DNA from: Sipunculus nudus
Lineage: Eukaryota; Annelida; Sipuncula; Golfingiida; Sipunculidae
DNA: 64,000 bases
Assembly (NCBI GenBank): GCA_026874595.1
Contig: CM049317.1
Coordinates: 673,108-737,107 of the forward strand
Reading direction: 5' to 3'
Shown here one piece after another: positions 46,250 through 60,383 of this stretch (the stretch's first letter is position 1; each line of letters opens with the position of its first letter). Both the position numbers and the translations under genes were made by a program. The notes beneath the pieces are model-generated. The model did no database searches and was not told the DNA's origin. It saw only the letters and a program-made list of their open reading frames with translations.

Positions 46250-47099
46250 CTGATACAGCTACAGGTATTTACTTGTCACAGGTGTATACTTATTGGTACT
46301 TGGTCCACTTTCAGACAGTGGGTGGCAATGACCCTGGTTCTTTTTTTGTGAGCTACATATACTTATAAGAGCTCCTCAGAAAAACAGAGACTGGGTCGAT
46401 CTATATAAACAGTGATTGACTTAAGCACGTATAATTACCTGCACTTGACCCTGGTATTAATATGAGTGAGGCTTGCTTTCTTAGATACAAAAACACGTGA
46501 TCAAATGTCTTTCTCTATAAGTGACGTACTGCGGGTGTATATTTCTAACAGTTAAGTGATGAAGGTCATGAGGTGTTGACAAAGTTTAACATACAATACA
46601 TAAATCAGAGTGATAGCTAGCTTTATAACAGCTACTCCAGTAAACTGTGATCTGCTAAATATAAATCAAATAAAGACTACGGTAACCGTGCACCATTCAT
46701 ATGCCTCATTATAATATCAAATTGCTCGACGGTCTGGCACCAGATAATGCAAGAGTACGCTAAAGTTACATACTCCAAGGGAATCCATTTGTAGGTTGTA
46801 CATTTGCAGGGCCTGGCACTAGGCTGAAATATTATGGGACTATACCAGTACTTTTTGCTTATAATGTATTTATACAGGCTGTGGAATAAGTTGCCTTTAG
46901 ATTTGAGTTTCAGAATGACCAGTTTAATTTGTTTGGAGAATTCGGAATGTGGACACTGTTCTTTCCAAAAGATCATAAATACGTACTTCCACTCGAGCTA
47001 TCACTACATTTACAGTTTAACAACTTTAAGGACTAGATCAGAACTGTTACATTACCATGTGTAGAAACTGTTTCAGCATTATGAACAGACATGACTTAC
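46250..47099. other. Intron sequence, nothing supported
   Basis: AT-rich. The 99-codon minus-strand frame at 46677-46976 has no recognisable feature. Confidence 0.45.
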
Positions 47100-47164
47100 C
47101 GGTCAGGTAACCTTGACATGTACATATTATAAACAGAGACTAGGCCTACTGATTAGGTACCCAT
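47100..47164. repeat. First unit of the 51-bp array, next to a donor-like site
   Basis: It matches the array at 47625-56500. On the minus strand it ends CAAGGTTACCTGACCG and is followed by a consensus donor GTAAGT (47099-47094), whereas array units have CCAGTAGG at that place. An exon may end here: a frame with acceptor CCTAATCAG opens as GLVSVYNMYMSRLPD, but its phase does not fit the exons found. Confidence 0.6.
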
Positions 47165-47624
47165 GGTAGATATCAAAACCTGGTCCAGGATGCATAGGCG
47201 ACAAACTTACAAGTCTGAGTTGATTTATACATACTGTTCTTTATTGTAACTACAGGGCACAGGGGGCAGCCCATGCTTAGGGACTGGCCCCCGGTTACAA
47301 AACTGACTCTCAACACATCGTATCTATCCCAGCAAGATTCATAAAACACAGAGTTAGCAATCAGAGATTTTTGTGTCACAATAGATACAATTAAAGAAAG
47401 GTCTGCACAGGAGCTGAATGAAAGTGCAATTAGATCAAATAGAGTTGCCATGTAATCAAGGCCAAGCAATTACAGTCATTATGTACATACACGGCAGCTA
47501 AGGTCTGACACTTGAAAACACAAAGTCCCAATTTAATTAAACACCTGCACCTTACATATTATATAATCATGATGAAATACAGAGAGTGAGAATTGCAGTT
47601 AAATATATTGGTCCTTAGTACATT
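47165..47624. other. Probable insertion inside the 51-bp array
   Basis: About 460 bp of unrelated sequence separates the first array unit from the rest. On the minus strand it has a 98-codon frame and an AATAAAGAAC motif that might be the tail of a retroposed sequence. I do not recognise the family. Confidence 0.45.
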
Positions 47625-50600
47625 ACACCTTGACATGTACATATTATAAACACAGACTAGGGCTACTGGTCAGGTACAGTTTACATGTACATATAATAAA
47701 CACAGACTAGGCCTACTGGTCAGGTTCCCTTCACATGTAAATATTATAAACACAGACTAGGCCTACTGGTCAGGCACCCTTGACATTTGCATATTATAAA
47801 CACAGACTAGGTCTTCTGGTCATAACCCTTGTCATGCACATTTTCTATACACAGACTTTTCCTATTGGTCAGGTAACGTTTACATGTACATATAATAAAC
47901 AGATTAGCCCTTTTGGTAAGGTACCCTTGACATGTACATATTCCTTTCAAAGACTAGGCCTACTGGTCAAGTACCGTTTACATGTACACATTCTAAACAC
48001 AGACTAGGCCTACTGGTCAGGTACCCATCAAATGTACATATTATAAACACAGACTAGGCCTATACTGGTCTGGTACTCTTGACATGTAAATATTATAAAC
48101 ACAGACTAGGCCTACTGGTCAGGTACCCTTGACATGTGAATATTTTAAAAACAGACTAGACCTGCTGGTCTCGAACCCCTGACATGTACATATCATAAAC
48201 ACAGACTAGGCCTACTGCATGGTCAGGTACCCTTGACATGTACATATTAATAAACACAGACTAGGCCTACTGGTCAGATACTGTCGACATGTACATATTA
48301 TAAACACAGACTAGGCCTACTGGTCAGGTACCCTTGACATGTGAATATTTTAAAAACAGACTAGACCTGCTGGTCTCGAACCCCTGACATGTACATATCA
48401 TAAACACAGACTAGGCCTACTGGTCAGGTACCCTTGACATGTACATATTCTAAACACAGACTAGGCCTACTGGTCAGATACTGTCGACATGTACATATAA
48501 ATAAACACAGACTAGGCCTACTGGTCAGGTACGCTTGACATGTACATATTTTAAACACAGACTAGGCCTATACTGGTCAGGAACCCTTGACATGTACATA
48601 TTCTAAAAACAGACTAGGCCTATACTGGTCTGGAGCCCTTTACATGTACATATTATAAACACAGACTAGGCCTATACTGGTCCAGAGCCCTTGACATGTA
48701 CATATTCTAAACAAAGACCAGGCCTACTGGTCAGGTACCCTTGACATGTACATATTCTAAACACAGACTAGGCCTGCTGGTCAGATACTGTCGACATGTA
48801 CATATTTATGAACACAGACTAGGCCTCCTGGTCAGATACCGTTTACATGTACATATTAATAAATACAGACTAGGCCTACTGGTCAGGTACCCTTGACATG
48901 TACATATTCTAAACACAGACTAGGCCTACTGGTCAGATACTGTCGACATGTACATATTAATAAACACAGACTAGGCCTACTGGTCAGGTACGCTTGACAT
49001 GTACATATTTTAAACACAGACTAGGCCTATAATGGTCAGGAACCCTTCACATGTACATATTCTAAACACAGACTAGGCCTACTGGTCAGATACTGTCGAC
49101 ATGTACATATTAAATAAACACAGACTAGGCCTACTGGTTAGGTACCCTTGACATGTACATATTATAAACACAGACTAGGCCTATACTGGTCTGGAGCCCT
49201 TTACATGTACATATTATAAACACAGACTAGGCCTATACTGGTCTAGAGCCCCTGACATGTACATATTCTAAACACAGACTAGGCCTACTGATCAGGTAAC
49301 CTTGACATGTACATATTCTAAACACAGACAAGGCCTACTGGTCAGGTACCCTTGACATGTACATATTCTAAACACAGACTAGGCTTACTGGTCAGATACT
49401 GTCGACATGTACATATTAATAAACACAGACTAGGCCTACTGGTCAGGTACCCTTGACATGTACATATTAATAAACACAGACTAGGCCTACTGTACAGGTA
49501 CCCTTGACATGTACATATTCTAAACACAGACTAGGCTTACTGGTCAGATACTGTCGACATGTACATATTAATAAACACAGACTAGGCCTACTGGTCAGGT
49601 ACCCTTGACATGTACATATTAATAAACACAGACTAGGCCTACTGGTCAGGTACCCTTGACATGTACATATTAATAAACACAGACTAGGCCTCCTGGTCAG
49701 GTACCCTTGACATGTACATATTCTAAACACAGACCAGGCCTACTGGTCAGATACTGTCGACATGTACATATTAATAAACACAGACTAGGCCTCCTGGTCA
49801 GGTACCCTTGACATGTACATATTAATAAACAAAGACTAGGCCTACTGGTCAGGTACCCTTGACATGTACATATTCTAAACACAGACTAGGCCTACTGGTC
49901 AGATACTGTCGACATGTACATATTAAATAAACACAGACTAGGCCTCCTGGTCAGATACCCTTGACATGTACATATTAATAAACACAGACTAGGCCTACTG
50001 TACAGGTACCCTTGACATGTACATATTCTAAACACAGACTAGGCCTACTGGTCAGGTACCCTTGACATGTACATATTCTAAACACAGACTAGGCCTACTG
50101 GTCAGATACTGTCGACATGTACATATAAAATAAACACAGACTAGGCCTACTGGTCAGGTACCCTTGACATGTACATATTCTAAACACAGACTAGGCCTAC
50201 TGGTCAGATACTGTCGACATGTACATATTAAATAAACACAGACTAGGCCTCCTGGTCAGATACCCTTGACATGTACATATTAATAAACAAAGACTAGGCC
50301 TACTGGTCAGGTATCCTTGACATGTACATATTCTTAACACAGACTAGGCCTACTGGTCAGATACTGTCGACATGTACATATTAAATAAACACAGACTAGG
50401 CCTCCTGGTCAGATACCCTTGACATGTACATATTAATAAACACAGACTAGGCCTACTGTACAGGTACCCTTGACATGTACATATTCTAAACACAGACTAG
50501 GCCTACTGGTCAGATACTGTCGACATGTACATATTAAATAAACACAGACTAGGCCTCCTGGTCAGGTACCCTTGACATGTACATATTAATAAACAAAGAC

Positions 50601-53600
50601 AAGGCCTACTGTACAGGTACCCTTGACATGTACATATTCTAAACACAGACTAGGCCTACTGGTCAGGTACCCTTGACATGTACATATTATAAACACAGAC
50701 TAGGCCTACTGGTCAGGTACCCTTGACATGTACATATTATAAACACAGACTAGGCCTACTGGTCAGGTACCCTTGACATGTACATAATAATAAACACAGA
50801 CTAGGCCTACTGGTCAGATACTGTCGACATGTACATATTATAAACACAGACTAGGCCTACTAGTCAGGTACCCTTGACATGTACATATTAATAAACACAG
50901 ACTAGGCCTACTGGTCAGGTACCCTTGACATGTACATATTCTAAACACAGACTAGGCCTACTGGTCAGGTACCCTTGACATATACATATTAATAAACACA
51001 GACTAGGCCTACTGGTCAGGTACCCTTGACATGTACATATTAATAAACACAGACTAGGCCTACTGGTCAGGTACCCTTGACATGTACATATTAATAAACA
51101 CAGACTAGGCCTACTGGTCAGGTACCCTTGACATGTACATATTAATAAACACAGACTAGGCCTACTGGTCAGGTACCCTTGACATATACATATTAATAAA
51201 CACAGACTAGGCCTACTGGTCAGGTACCCTTGACATGTACATATTAATAAACACAGACTAGGCCTACTGGTCAGGTACCCTTGACATGTACATATTAATA
51301 AACACAGACTAGGCCTACTGGTCAGGTACCCTTGACATGTACATATTAATAAACACAGACTAGGCCTACTGGTCAGGTACCCTTGACATGTACATATTCT
51401 AAACACAGACTAGGCCTACTGGTCAGATACTGTCGACATGTACATATTAAATAAACACAGACTAGGCCTCCTGGTCAGATACCCTTGACATGTACATATT
51501 AATAAACACAGACTAGGCCTACTGTACAGGTACCCTTGACATGTACATATTCTAAACAGAGACTAGGCCTACTGGTCAGGTACCCTTGACATGTACATAT
51601 TAATAAACACAGACTAGGCCTACTAGTCAGGTACCCTTGACATATACATATTATAAACACAGACTAGGCCTACTGGTCAGGTACCCTTGACATGTACATA
51701 TTAATAAACACAGACTAGGCCTACTGGTCAGGTACCCTTGACATGTACATATTAATAAACACAGACTAGGCCTACTGGTCAGGTACCCTTGACATGTACA
51801 TATTCTAAACACAGACTAGGCCTACTGGTCAGGTACCCTTGACATGTACATATTAATAAACACAGACTAGGCCTACTGTACAGGTACCCTTGGCATGTAC
51901 ATATTCTAAACACAGACTAGGCCTACTGGTCAGGTACCCTTGACATGTACATATTAATAAACACAGACTAGGCCTACTGGTCAGGTACCCTTGACATGTA
52001 CATATTCTAAACACAGACTAGGCCTACTGGTCAGGTACCCTTGACATGTACATATTCTAAACACAGACTAGGCCTACTGGTCAGGTACCCTTGACATGTA
52101 CATATTAATAAACACAGACTAGGCCTACTGGTCAGGTACCCTTGACATGTACATATTCTAAACACAGACTAGGCCTACTGGTCAGGTACCCTTGACATGT
52201 ACATATTAATAAACACAGACTAGGCCTACTGGTCAGGTACCCTTGACATGTACATATTCTAAACACAGATTAGGCCTACTGGTCAGGTACCCTTGACATG
52301 TACATATTAATAAACACAGACTAGGCCTACTGGTCAGGTACCCTTGACATGTACATATTCTAAACACAGACTAGGCCTACTGGTCAGGTACCCTTGACAT
52401 GTACATATTAATAAACACAGACTAGGCCTACTGTACAGGTACCCTTGACATGTACATATTAATAAACACAGACTAGGCCTACTGGTCAGGTACCCTTGAC
52501 ATGTACATATTCTAAACACAGACTAGGCCTACTGGTCAGGTACCCTTGACATGTACATATTCTAAACACAGACTAGGCCTACTGGTCAGGTACCCTTGAC
52601 ATGTACATATTAATAAACACAGACTAGGCCTACTGGTCAGGTACCCTTGACATGTACATATTCTAAACACAGACTAGGCCTACTGGTCAGATACTGTCGA
52701 CATGTACATAATAATAAACACAGACTAGGCCTACTGGTCAGATACTGTCGACATGTACATATTAATAAACACAGACTAGGCCTACTGGTCAGGTACCCTT
52801 GACATGTACATATTATAAACAAAGACTAGGTCTATACTGGTCCAGAGCCCTTGACATGTACATATTCTAAACACAGACCAGGCCTTCTGGTCAGGTACCC
52901 TTGACATGTACATATTCTAAACACAGACTAGGCCTACTGGTCAGGTACCCTTGACATGTACATATTAATAAACACAGATAAGGCCTACTGGTCAGGTACC
53001 CTTGACATGTACATATTAATAAACACAGACTAGGCCTACTGGTCAGGTACCCTTGACATGTACATATTAATAAACACAGACTAGGCTACTGGTCAGGTAC
53101 CCTTGACATGTACATATTCTAAACACAGACTAGGCCTACTGGTCAGGTACCCTTGACATGTACATATTAATAAACACAGACTAGGCCTACTGGTCAGGTA
53201 CCCTTGACATGTACATATTAATAAACACAGACTAGGCCTACTGGTCAGGTACCCTTGACATGTACATATTAATAAACACAGACTAGGCCTACTGGTCAGG
53301 TACCCTTGACATGTACATATTAATAAACACAGACTAGGCCTACTGGTCAGGTACCCTTGACATGTACATATTAATAAACACAGACTAGGCCTACTGGTCA
53401 GGTACCCTTGACATGTACATATTCTAAACACAGACTAGGCCTACTGGTCAGGTACCCTTGACATGTACATATTATAAACACAGACTAGGCCTACTGGTCA
53501 GGTACCCTTGACATGTACATATTATAAACACAGACTAGGCCTACTGGTCAGGTACCCTTGACATGTACATAATAATAAACACAGACTAGGCCTACTGGTC

Positions 53601-56500
53601 AGATACTGTCGACATGTACATATTATAAACACAGACTAGGCCTACTGGTCAGGTACCCTTGACATGTACATAATAACAAACACAGACTAGGCCTACTGGT
53701 CAGGTACCCTTGACATGTACATAATAATAAACACAGACTAGGCCTACTGGTCAGATACTGTCGACATGTACATATTATAAACACAGACTAGGCCTACTGG
53801 TCAGGTACCCTTGACATGTACATATTATAAACACAGACTAGGCCTACTGGTCAGGTACCCTTGACATGTACATATTAATAAACACAGACTAGGCCTACTA
53901 GTCAGGTACCCTTGACATATACATATTATAAACACAGACTAGGCCTACTGGTCAGGTACCCTTGACATGTACATATTAATAAACACAGACTAGGCCTACT
54001 GGTCAGGTACCCTTGACATGTACATATTAATAAACACAGACTAGGCCTACTGGTCAGGTACCCTTGACATGTACATATTCTAAACACAGACTAGGCCTAC
54101 TGGTCAGGTACCCTTGACATGTACATATTAATAAACACAGACTAGGCCTACTGTACAGGTACCCTTGGCATGTACATATTCTAAACACAGACTAGGCCTA
54201 CTGGTCAGGTACCCTTGACATGTACATATTAATAAACACAGACTAGGCCTACTGGTCAGGTACCCTTGACATGTACATATTCTAAACACAGACTAGGCCT
54301 ACTGGTCAGGTACCCTTGACATGTACATATTAATAAACACAGACTAGGCCTACTGGTCAGGTACCCTTGACATGTACATATTCTAAACACAGACTAGGCC
54401 TACTGGTCAGGTACCCTTGACATGTACATATTAATAAACACAGACTAGGCCTACTGGTCAGGTACCCTTGACATGTACATATTCTAAACACAGACTAGGC
54501 CTACTGGTCAGGTACCCTTGACATGTACATATTAATAAACACAGACTAGGCTACTGGTCAGGTACCCTTGACATGTACATATTCTAAACACAGACTAGGC
54601 CTACTGGTCAGGTACCCTTGACATGTACATATTAATAAACACAGACTAGGCCTACTGGTCAGGTACCCTTGACATGTACATATTCTAAACACAGACTAGG
54701 CCTACTGGTCAGGTACCCTTGACATGTACATATTAATAAACACAGACTAGGCCTACTGTACAGGTACCCTTGACATGTACATATTAATAAACACAGACTA
54801 GGCCTACTGGTCAGGTACCCTTGACATGTACATATTCTAAACACAGACTAGGCCTACTGGTCAGGTACCCTTGACATGTACATATTCTAAACACAGACTA
54901 GGCCTACTGGTCAGGTACCCTTGACATGTACATATTAATAAACACAGACTAGGCCTACTGGTCAGGTACCCTTGACATGTACATATTCTAAACAGAGACT
55001 AGGCCTACTGGTCAGATACTGTCGACATGTACATAATAATAAACACAGACTAGGCCTACTGGTCAGATACTGTCGACATGTACATATTAATAAACACAGA
55101 CTAGGCCTACTGGTCAGGTACCCTTGACATGTACATATTATAAACACAGACTAGGCCTATACTGGTCCAGAGCCCTTGACATGTACATATTCTAAACACA
55201 GACCAGGCCTACTGGTCAGGTACCCTTGACATGTACATATTCTAAACACAGACTAGGCCTACTGGTCAGGTACCCTTGACATGTACATATTAATAAACAC
55301 AGATAAGGCCTACTGGTCAGGTACCCTTGACATGTACATATTAATAAACACAGACTAGGCCTACTGGTCAGGTACCCTTGACATGTACATATTCTAAACA
55401 CAGACTAGGCCTACTGGTCAGGTACCCTTGACATGTACATATTAATAAACACAGACTAGGCCTACTGGTCAGGTACCCTTGACATGTACATATTCTAAAC
55501 ACAGACTAGGCCTACTGGTCAGGTACCCTTGACATGTACATATTAATAAACACAGACTAGGCCTACTGGTCAGGTACCCTTGACATGTACATATTAATAA
55601 ACACAGACTAGGCCTACTGGTCAGGTACCCTTGACATGTACATATTAATAAACACAGACTAGGCCTACTGGTCAGGTACCCTTGACATGTACATATTAAT
55701 AAACACAGACTAGGCCTTCTGGTCAGGTACCCTTGACATGTACATATTCTAAACACAGACTAGGCCTACTGGTCAGGTACCCTTGACATGTACATATTAT
55801 AAACACAGACTAGGCCTACTGGTCAGGTACCCTTGACATGTACATATTATAAACACAGACTAGGCCTACTGGTCAGGTACCCTTGACATCTACATATTAT
55901 AAACACAGACTAGGCCTACTGGTCAGGTACCCTTGACATGTACATATTATAAACACAGACTAGGCCTACTGGTCAGGTACCCTTGACATGTACATATTAT
56001 AAACACAGACTAGGCCTACTGGTCAGGTACCCTTGACATGTACATAATAATAAACACAGACTAGGCCTACTGGTCAGATACTGTCGACATGTACATATTA
56101 TAAACACAGACTAGGCCTACTGGTCAGGTACCCTTGACATGTACATATAATAAACACAGACTAGGCCTACTGGTCAGGTACCCTTGACATGTACATAATA
56201 ATAAACACAGACTAGGCCTACTGGTCAGATACTGTCGACATGTACATATTATAAACACAGACTAGGCCTACTGGTCAGGTACCCTTGACATGTACATAAT
56301 AACAAACACAGACTAGGCCTACTGGTCAGGTACCCTTGACATGTACATATTATAAACACAGACTAGGCCTACTGGTCAGGTACCCTTGACATGTACATAA
56401 TAATAAACACAGACTAGGCCTACTGGTCAGATACTGTCGACATGTACATATTATAAACACAGACTAGATCTTCTGGTCAGGTACCTTGTACATGTACATA
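47625..56500. repeat. 50-52-bp minisatellite, about 174 copies
   Basis: The plus-strand unit is CAGACTAGGCCTACTGGTCA, GGTACCCTTGACATGTACAT, then ATTAATAAACA or ATTCTAAACA. Variant units (CAGATACTGTCGACATG, CTGTACAGGTACC, TATACTGGTCCAGAGCCC) mark a duplication: unique variants recur at a constant 2275-bp offset (51621/53896, 51891/54166), with one extra unit by 52841/55166. Units are most diverged below 49 kb and very uniform above 51 kb. Short minus-strand frames here are by-products. Confidence 0.97.
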
Positions 56501-56579
56501 TAATAACGGATTTTGAAACGGATACTAGGGAGTATTCTTAGACATAAACATGGATATTTATGAATCTTAACTCATTACT

Positions 56580-56809
56580 CGATCTATATACCATATACCT
56601 GATCGATATACAATATACCTGATCTATATACATTATACCTGATCTACATAAAATATACCTGATCTATAAACATTATACCTGATCTATATACAATATACCT
56701 GATCTATAAACATTATACCTGATCTATATACAATATACCTGATCTATATAAATTATACTTGATCTTTATATCATAAACCTGATCTATATGACATATACCT
56801 GTTCTATAT
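56580..56809. repeat. 19-20-bp array (TATACCTGATCTATATACAA), left half
   Basis: About 12 units. The same array continues at 61510-61745 on the other side of the retroelement, so the element inserted into it. The minus-strand unit holds GATCAGGTATA, another AG|GT word. Confidence 0.9.
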
Positions 56810-57593
56810 ACTGTTACAGGTGCTCTTTTTATTGTGTGACACGGGCGTAACTCATGTTGTAGCGCTATTGCCTGGCCGCTTGTTATATTCTCGGCTTAAT
56901 CCGTACTGGTTGAACTCTCGTTGTCATGCTAGCTAGGGGCCTTCTCGCCTGGCCGAGGTCACGTAGACCCTGGTGTGTGGAGACGCGCAGCGGTGTTCTT
57001 CTAGATGATTTATGTAACGCGTGTTTACTGTGTTGTGTTAGATCTTTTAGACTGCTCGAGAAGTGGAAAATTCTCGGCTTGGGGTGAAGAGTATATAAAG
57101 GGGTTGTGTTTTAGAGCCGACAGGAAGAACAGAGAAAATTTCCAGCGGACGCAGAAGCATGTGTCAGTTTCTGGGACCTTATCCGACGAGTGCAACAATT
57201 ATAGATTTTCTTTTGGACTTTAGTTTACTTTCTGGATTGTTACAAGAGCTTTACACTGGACTGTCATTCTCCAAGAGTATACATTTAAAGAACTTTTTGT
57301 GACGGTGGTGGTATCCAGGTATTGTGCACTTTGTGAATTTTACTGTGTGATTGTATTGATTTGTTGTTATATCGCTGTTTTACTGTATAATTGTAATGAT
57401 TTAGTGTATTGTAATGTTAGGGTTGTTTTAAGAATAAATAATGGTTATTTGTTGAAAAAAACACTGACTTTTTTATTCATTCCCGTAGACATTTCATGCT
57501 GCCTAGTGTTACAGAATCTGATTTTTTTTATCTCCATTACAAAATTTTGTGTTCATCACGCATACGTGATCTGTTTATATTAGGTTCCGTAAA
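56810..57593 (+). mobile_element. 5' LTR of a degenerate gypsy-type retroelement
   Basis: It begins TGTTACAGG where the flanking array stops. From about 56930 on it matches 60900-61515 with about 90% identity, ending GGTTCCGTAA. A TATA box (GTATATAAAGG) is at 57091 and AATAAA near 57433. Two segments of roughly 55-65 bp present here are missing from the 3' copy. The 5' border is inferred from the flank only. The right end is ragged: the two LTRs diverge just after CCGTAA-ATT. Confidence 0.75.
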
Positions 57594-57750
57594 ATTGGGG
57601 ATCGTGCAGAATGCTTAATAGTTTTCAAATATTTTAGGCCTTGACCTGGACATTGATATATTATACGTTGTTTACAAGATTACATATTGTTTACAGTGTA
57701 TTGACTGGCAAGGCCAGAGAAATTTATACAGAGCTTTAAGTAGAAGCTGC
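57594..57750 (+). other. Leader between 5' LTR and gag
   Basis: TGGGGATCGTGC directly after the LTR could be a primer-binding site, though I cannot match it to a tRNA. Otherwise non-coding. Confidence 0.35.
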
Positions 57751-58480
57751 TGCTGACTATGACCTGGTAATACGGTTAATCCCAAAAGGTTATGAGTTAG
57801 TTCCAGAGGCTTACCGCCAGAAATTCAGAAATTGGAAAAAGCGCAAAAATCAGACCTATGTCGAATTGCTAGGACAAAAGAGCAGTTGTTTGATCGCTGT
57901 TGTAGTTCTAAAAATTGTAAAGAAAGATTATGACAATTTGCGTCAGTTAATTTTGCTTGAAGAATTCAAGCGCTGCATTAACGCAGATGTTAAAACTTTT
58001 CTTGATGAGAAAAGTCCTGAAACACTTGACATTGCTGCTCAATTAGCTGATCATTATTCATTAACACACAAAATGTCCTTCACTAGCAAATCAAACCAGT
58101 CATTCACAAACAAGAACGTAAATCAGTATGGCCAAAAGAAGTTTAAAGCGCAGTCACCCAGCACTAGTAGTCCTGATAGTTCAACAAAGTCCATTGCTAC
58201 ATCTCAGTCCACGTCCACTGTGTCTAAGTCCAACAAAGACCAGTAATTTTCAAAGAAAATCTGTAATTACTGCAAGAAGGAAGGTCATCTAATATCTGAC
58301 TGCTGGAAACTTGCGAATAAACCAAATAGCAAAACGGGTTTTGTTTCTAAATCTATGCATAGCATAGTACAAGAGCCAGGCTCTTTTCATGGAAATAGGG
58401 GGTACAACTCCTTTATTGACTCCAATAAAGAGTTTGATGCTACGGAGGCCCAAGTGCCGTCTGAATCCAAAGAAGATCCG
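57751..58480 (+). pseudogene. gag remnant with zinc knuckle, frameshifted and with a stop
   Basis: Three pieces in different states. A first part up to about 57917 is in one frame. After a frameshift, a piece reads KKDYDNLRQLILLEEF and continues as a helical capsid-like (SCAN-like) segment with a Ser/Thr/Lys tail. A TAA at 58244-58246 interrupts that frame just before the zinc knuckle CNYCKKEGHLISDC (58262-58303; C-x2-C-x4-H-x4-C). This is the nucleocapsid signature of Ty3/gypsy-type gag. The breaks mean no functional product. Confidence 0.8.
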
Positions 58481-58822
58481 TAGCTTGCGGGGTAAAAACC
58501 TCAGTTGAGTCCTGCGAGGAATTTAATAAGGCTAGGTCCTTTCAAGACTCCTGCGAGGAGTATCCTTTAAATAAGACTAAGTACTTTTATGACTCTTTCG
58601 AGAGTATTTCAAATGAGGCCAGGTCCTCTTATGACAAACAGAAGTTTGTTTCTGCTGAGGAAAATTCCTCTGTTGACTCCCATAAGCAGTTTGATGATAA
58701 AAAGGATGTAGATCCCTTAAATGACTCTGAAAAAGAGTTTATGACTGACACTGTCACTGTCAGTTCTTTGTTTGATGAAGCTTAGGTAGTAGATTCCTCT
58801 CCTGACTCTGAAATGGAGTTAT
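58481..58822 (+). other. Decayed gag-pol spacer of the retroelement
   Basis: Asp/Glu/Ser-rich coding-like sequence with repeated TGACTC words (for example GACTCCTGCGAGG, GACTCTTTCGAGAG), interrupted by stops. Probably the linker between gag and protease. Confidence 0.5.
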
Positions 58823-59824
58823 TTGAGCCATTCATACATGGTGGTTTTGTATCACTTTAAAGTGATTTTTCTAGATTCTACCCCTATTAGAATTTTGAGG
58901 GAAACTGGTTCAGGCCAGACTCTCATGTTAGCAAACACTTTGCCATTTTCTAATAGGTCCTTTACTGGTGCACATGCACTTGTTAATGGTGTGTTTTCAA
59001 ACAGGCACACTTCAGTTCCGCTTCACAGTATCCATTTAAAGTCAGATTTGATTTCTGGGAATAATACTGTGGGCACAGGAACTACTTTGCCCTTTAAGGA
59101 AATTCAGTTGCTACTAGGCAATGATGTTGCAGGTGACAAAGTACAGCCTGTACCAATCGTGACAGAAAAGCCGTCACTTGATCAGGACACTGATCCGGAA
59201 AGTCAGGAATTTCCTGGTTTGTATCCTTCATGTGCTGTAACTAGATCTATTGCCAAGAAAAACACACATGAGGATAATGGTCCAGATAATAACACTCTGG
59301 GAGTCACTAGTGACTCGTCTAATTACTCGCCCGTACAGGATGCAGCGTTCTCAAGGTCAGAACTTATCGCGAAACAGCATAAGGACCCTGATATTTCATG
59401 TTTGTTTCCCAGGGCAGTTGCTAAAGATGAACTGTCACAGAACCCAGTTTGTTTCTATGTTAAAAATGGAGTGCTTATGCGTAAATTGCGACCACCTTAT
59501 GTATGCGCTGATGATGAGTGGGCCATCAAAAATCAAATTTTAATGCCCAAAAGCTTTCGCAATGAAATTCTAAGCATGGCACATGAGGCTCCTTTGTCTG
59601 GCCATTTAGGTATAAATAAAACTTTTCAGAAAGTTAGTACACACTTCTATTGGCCTAACCTCAGGAAAGATGTTGTACAATATTGCAAATCATGCCATAC
59701 ATGCCAGATTGTAGGCAAGCCCAATCAGAATCCTCCTAAGGCCCCACTTAGGCCTATTCCTGCTTTCGAGGAACCATTCAGTAGGATTATTGTTGATTAT
59801 GTTGGGCCACTGCCCAAAACATAA
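58823..59824 (+). pseudogene. pol remnant: protease-like segment followed directly by integrase zinc finger
   Basis: An open frame of 333 codons. Near residues 20-35 is a retropepsin-like active-site region, but it reads RETGSGQT, so the catalytic Asp of D-T/S-G is Glu. A diverged middle follows, then the integrase HHCC zinc-binding region (HEAPLSGHLG near residue 255, CKSCHTC near 290, with FYWPNL between) and the first catalytic Asp in IIVDYVGPLP (codon at 59795-59797). A TAA ends the frame at 59822-59824. No reverse transcriptase lies between protease and integrase. Confidence 0.8.
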
Positions 59825-60380
59825 TCTGGACATGAATACTTGCTGACAATTATGTGCGCATCTACCAGGTTCCCTTATACAATACCATTGCGCAAAATTA
59901 ATGCCAAAAGTGTTGTCAAGGCTCTGACCAAGTTTTTTACAACGTTTGGATGACCAAAATCCGTCCAGTCTGACCAAGGGTCTAATTTTATGTCTTGCTT
60001 ATTCCAACAAGTTATGCTTGAGCTAGGTATAAAACAGTACAGCTCTTCGCCATACCATCCTGAAAGTCAGGGCGCCCTCGAGCGTTTTCACCAGACATTA
60101 AAAACATGATCAGGACTTGCTATGACACACAGAAAGACTGGGATGAAGGAATCCACCTATTGCTGTTTGCTGTCAGAGAATCCTTTCAAGAGTCCTTGGG
60201 TTTCAGTCCCTTTGAACTAGTTTTTGGACACTCCTTCACGGTCCATTGAAACTGCTTAAAGAAAAGCTCTTGTGTGAAAATCCTGATTCTCTTAGTTTAC
60301 TGCAGTATGTCTCAGACTTTCGCATTAAACTACACAATGCTTGTGAGATTGCAAAGTCAAATCTATAATCAGCACAAAAT
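59825..60380 (+). pseudogene. Integrase core remnant, interrupted
   Basis: It continues the integrase in the same frame after the stop: a second Asp in SDQGSNF (codon 59972-59974) and the Glu in ALERFHQTLK (codon 60080-60082). These are 35 residues apart, the D,D-35-E spacing of retroviral-type integrases. A TGA at 59951-59953 and a frameshift or stop soon after the Glu break it. A further piece reads FAVRESFQESLGFSPFEL, the conserved end of the core. Confidence 0.8.
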
Positions 60381-60383
60381 AAA

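Noticed and set aside
46677-46976. A 99-codon minus-strand ORF
   Set aside because: AT-rich, Lys/Ile/Tyr-heavy composition with no domain and no splice borders matching the receptor.
47625-56500. Many Cys-rich minus-strand frames of 61-163 codons
   Set aside because: All are the 51-bp unit read in a frame that breaks whenever a unit is 50 or 52 bp long.
57005-57583. Two plus-strand ORFs of 72 and 94 codons
   Set aside because: They lie inside the 5' LTR and are mirrored in the 3' LTR; they are not genes.
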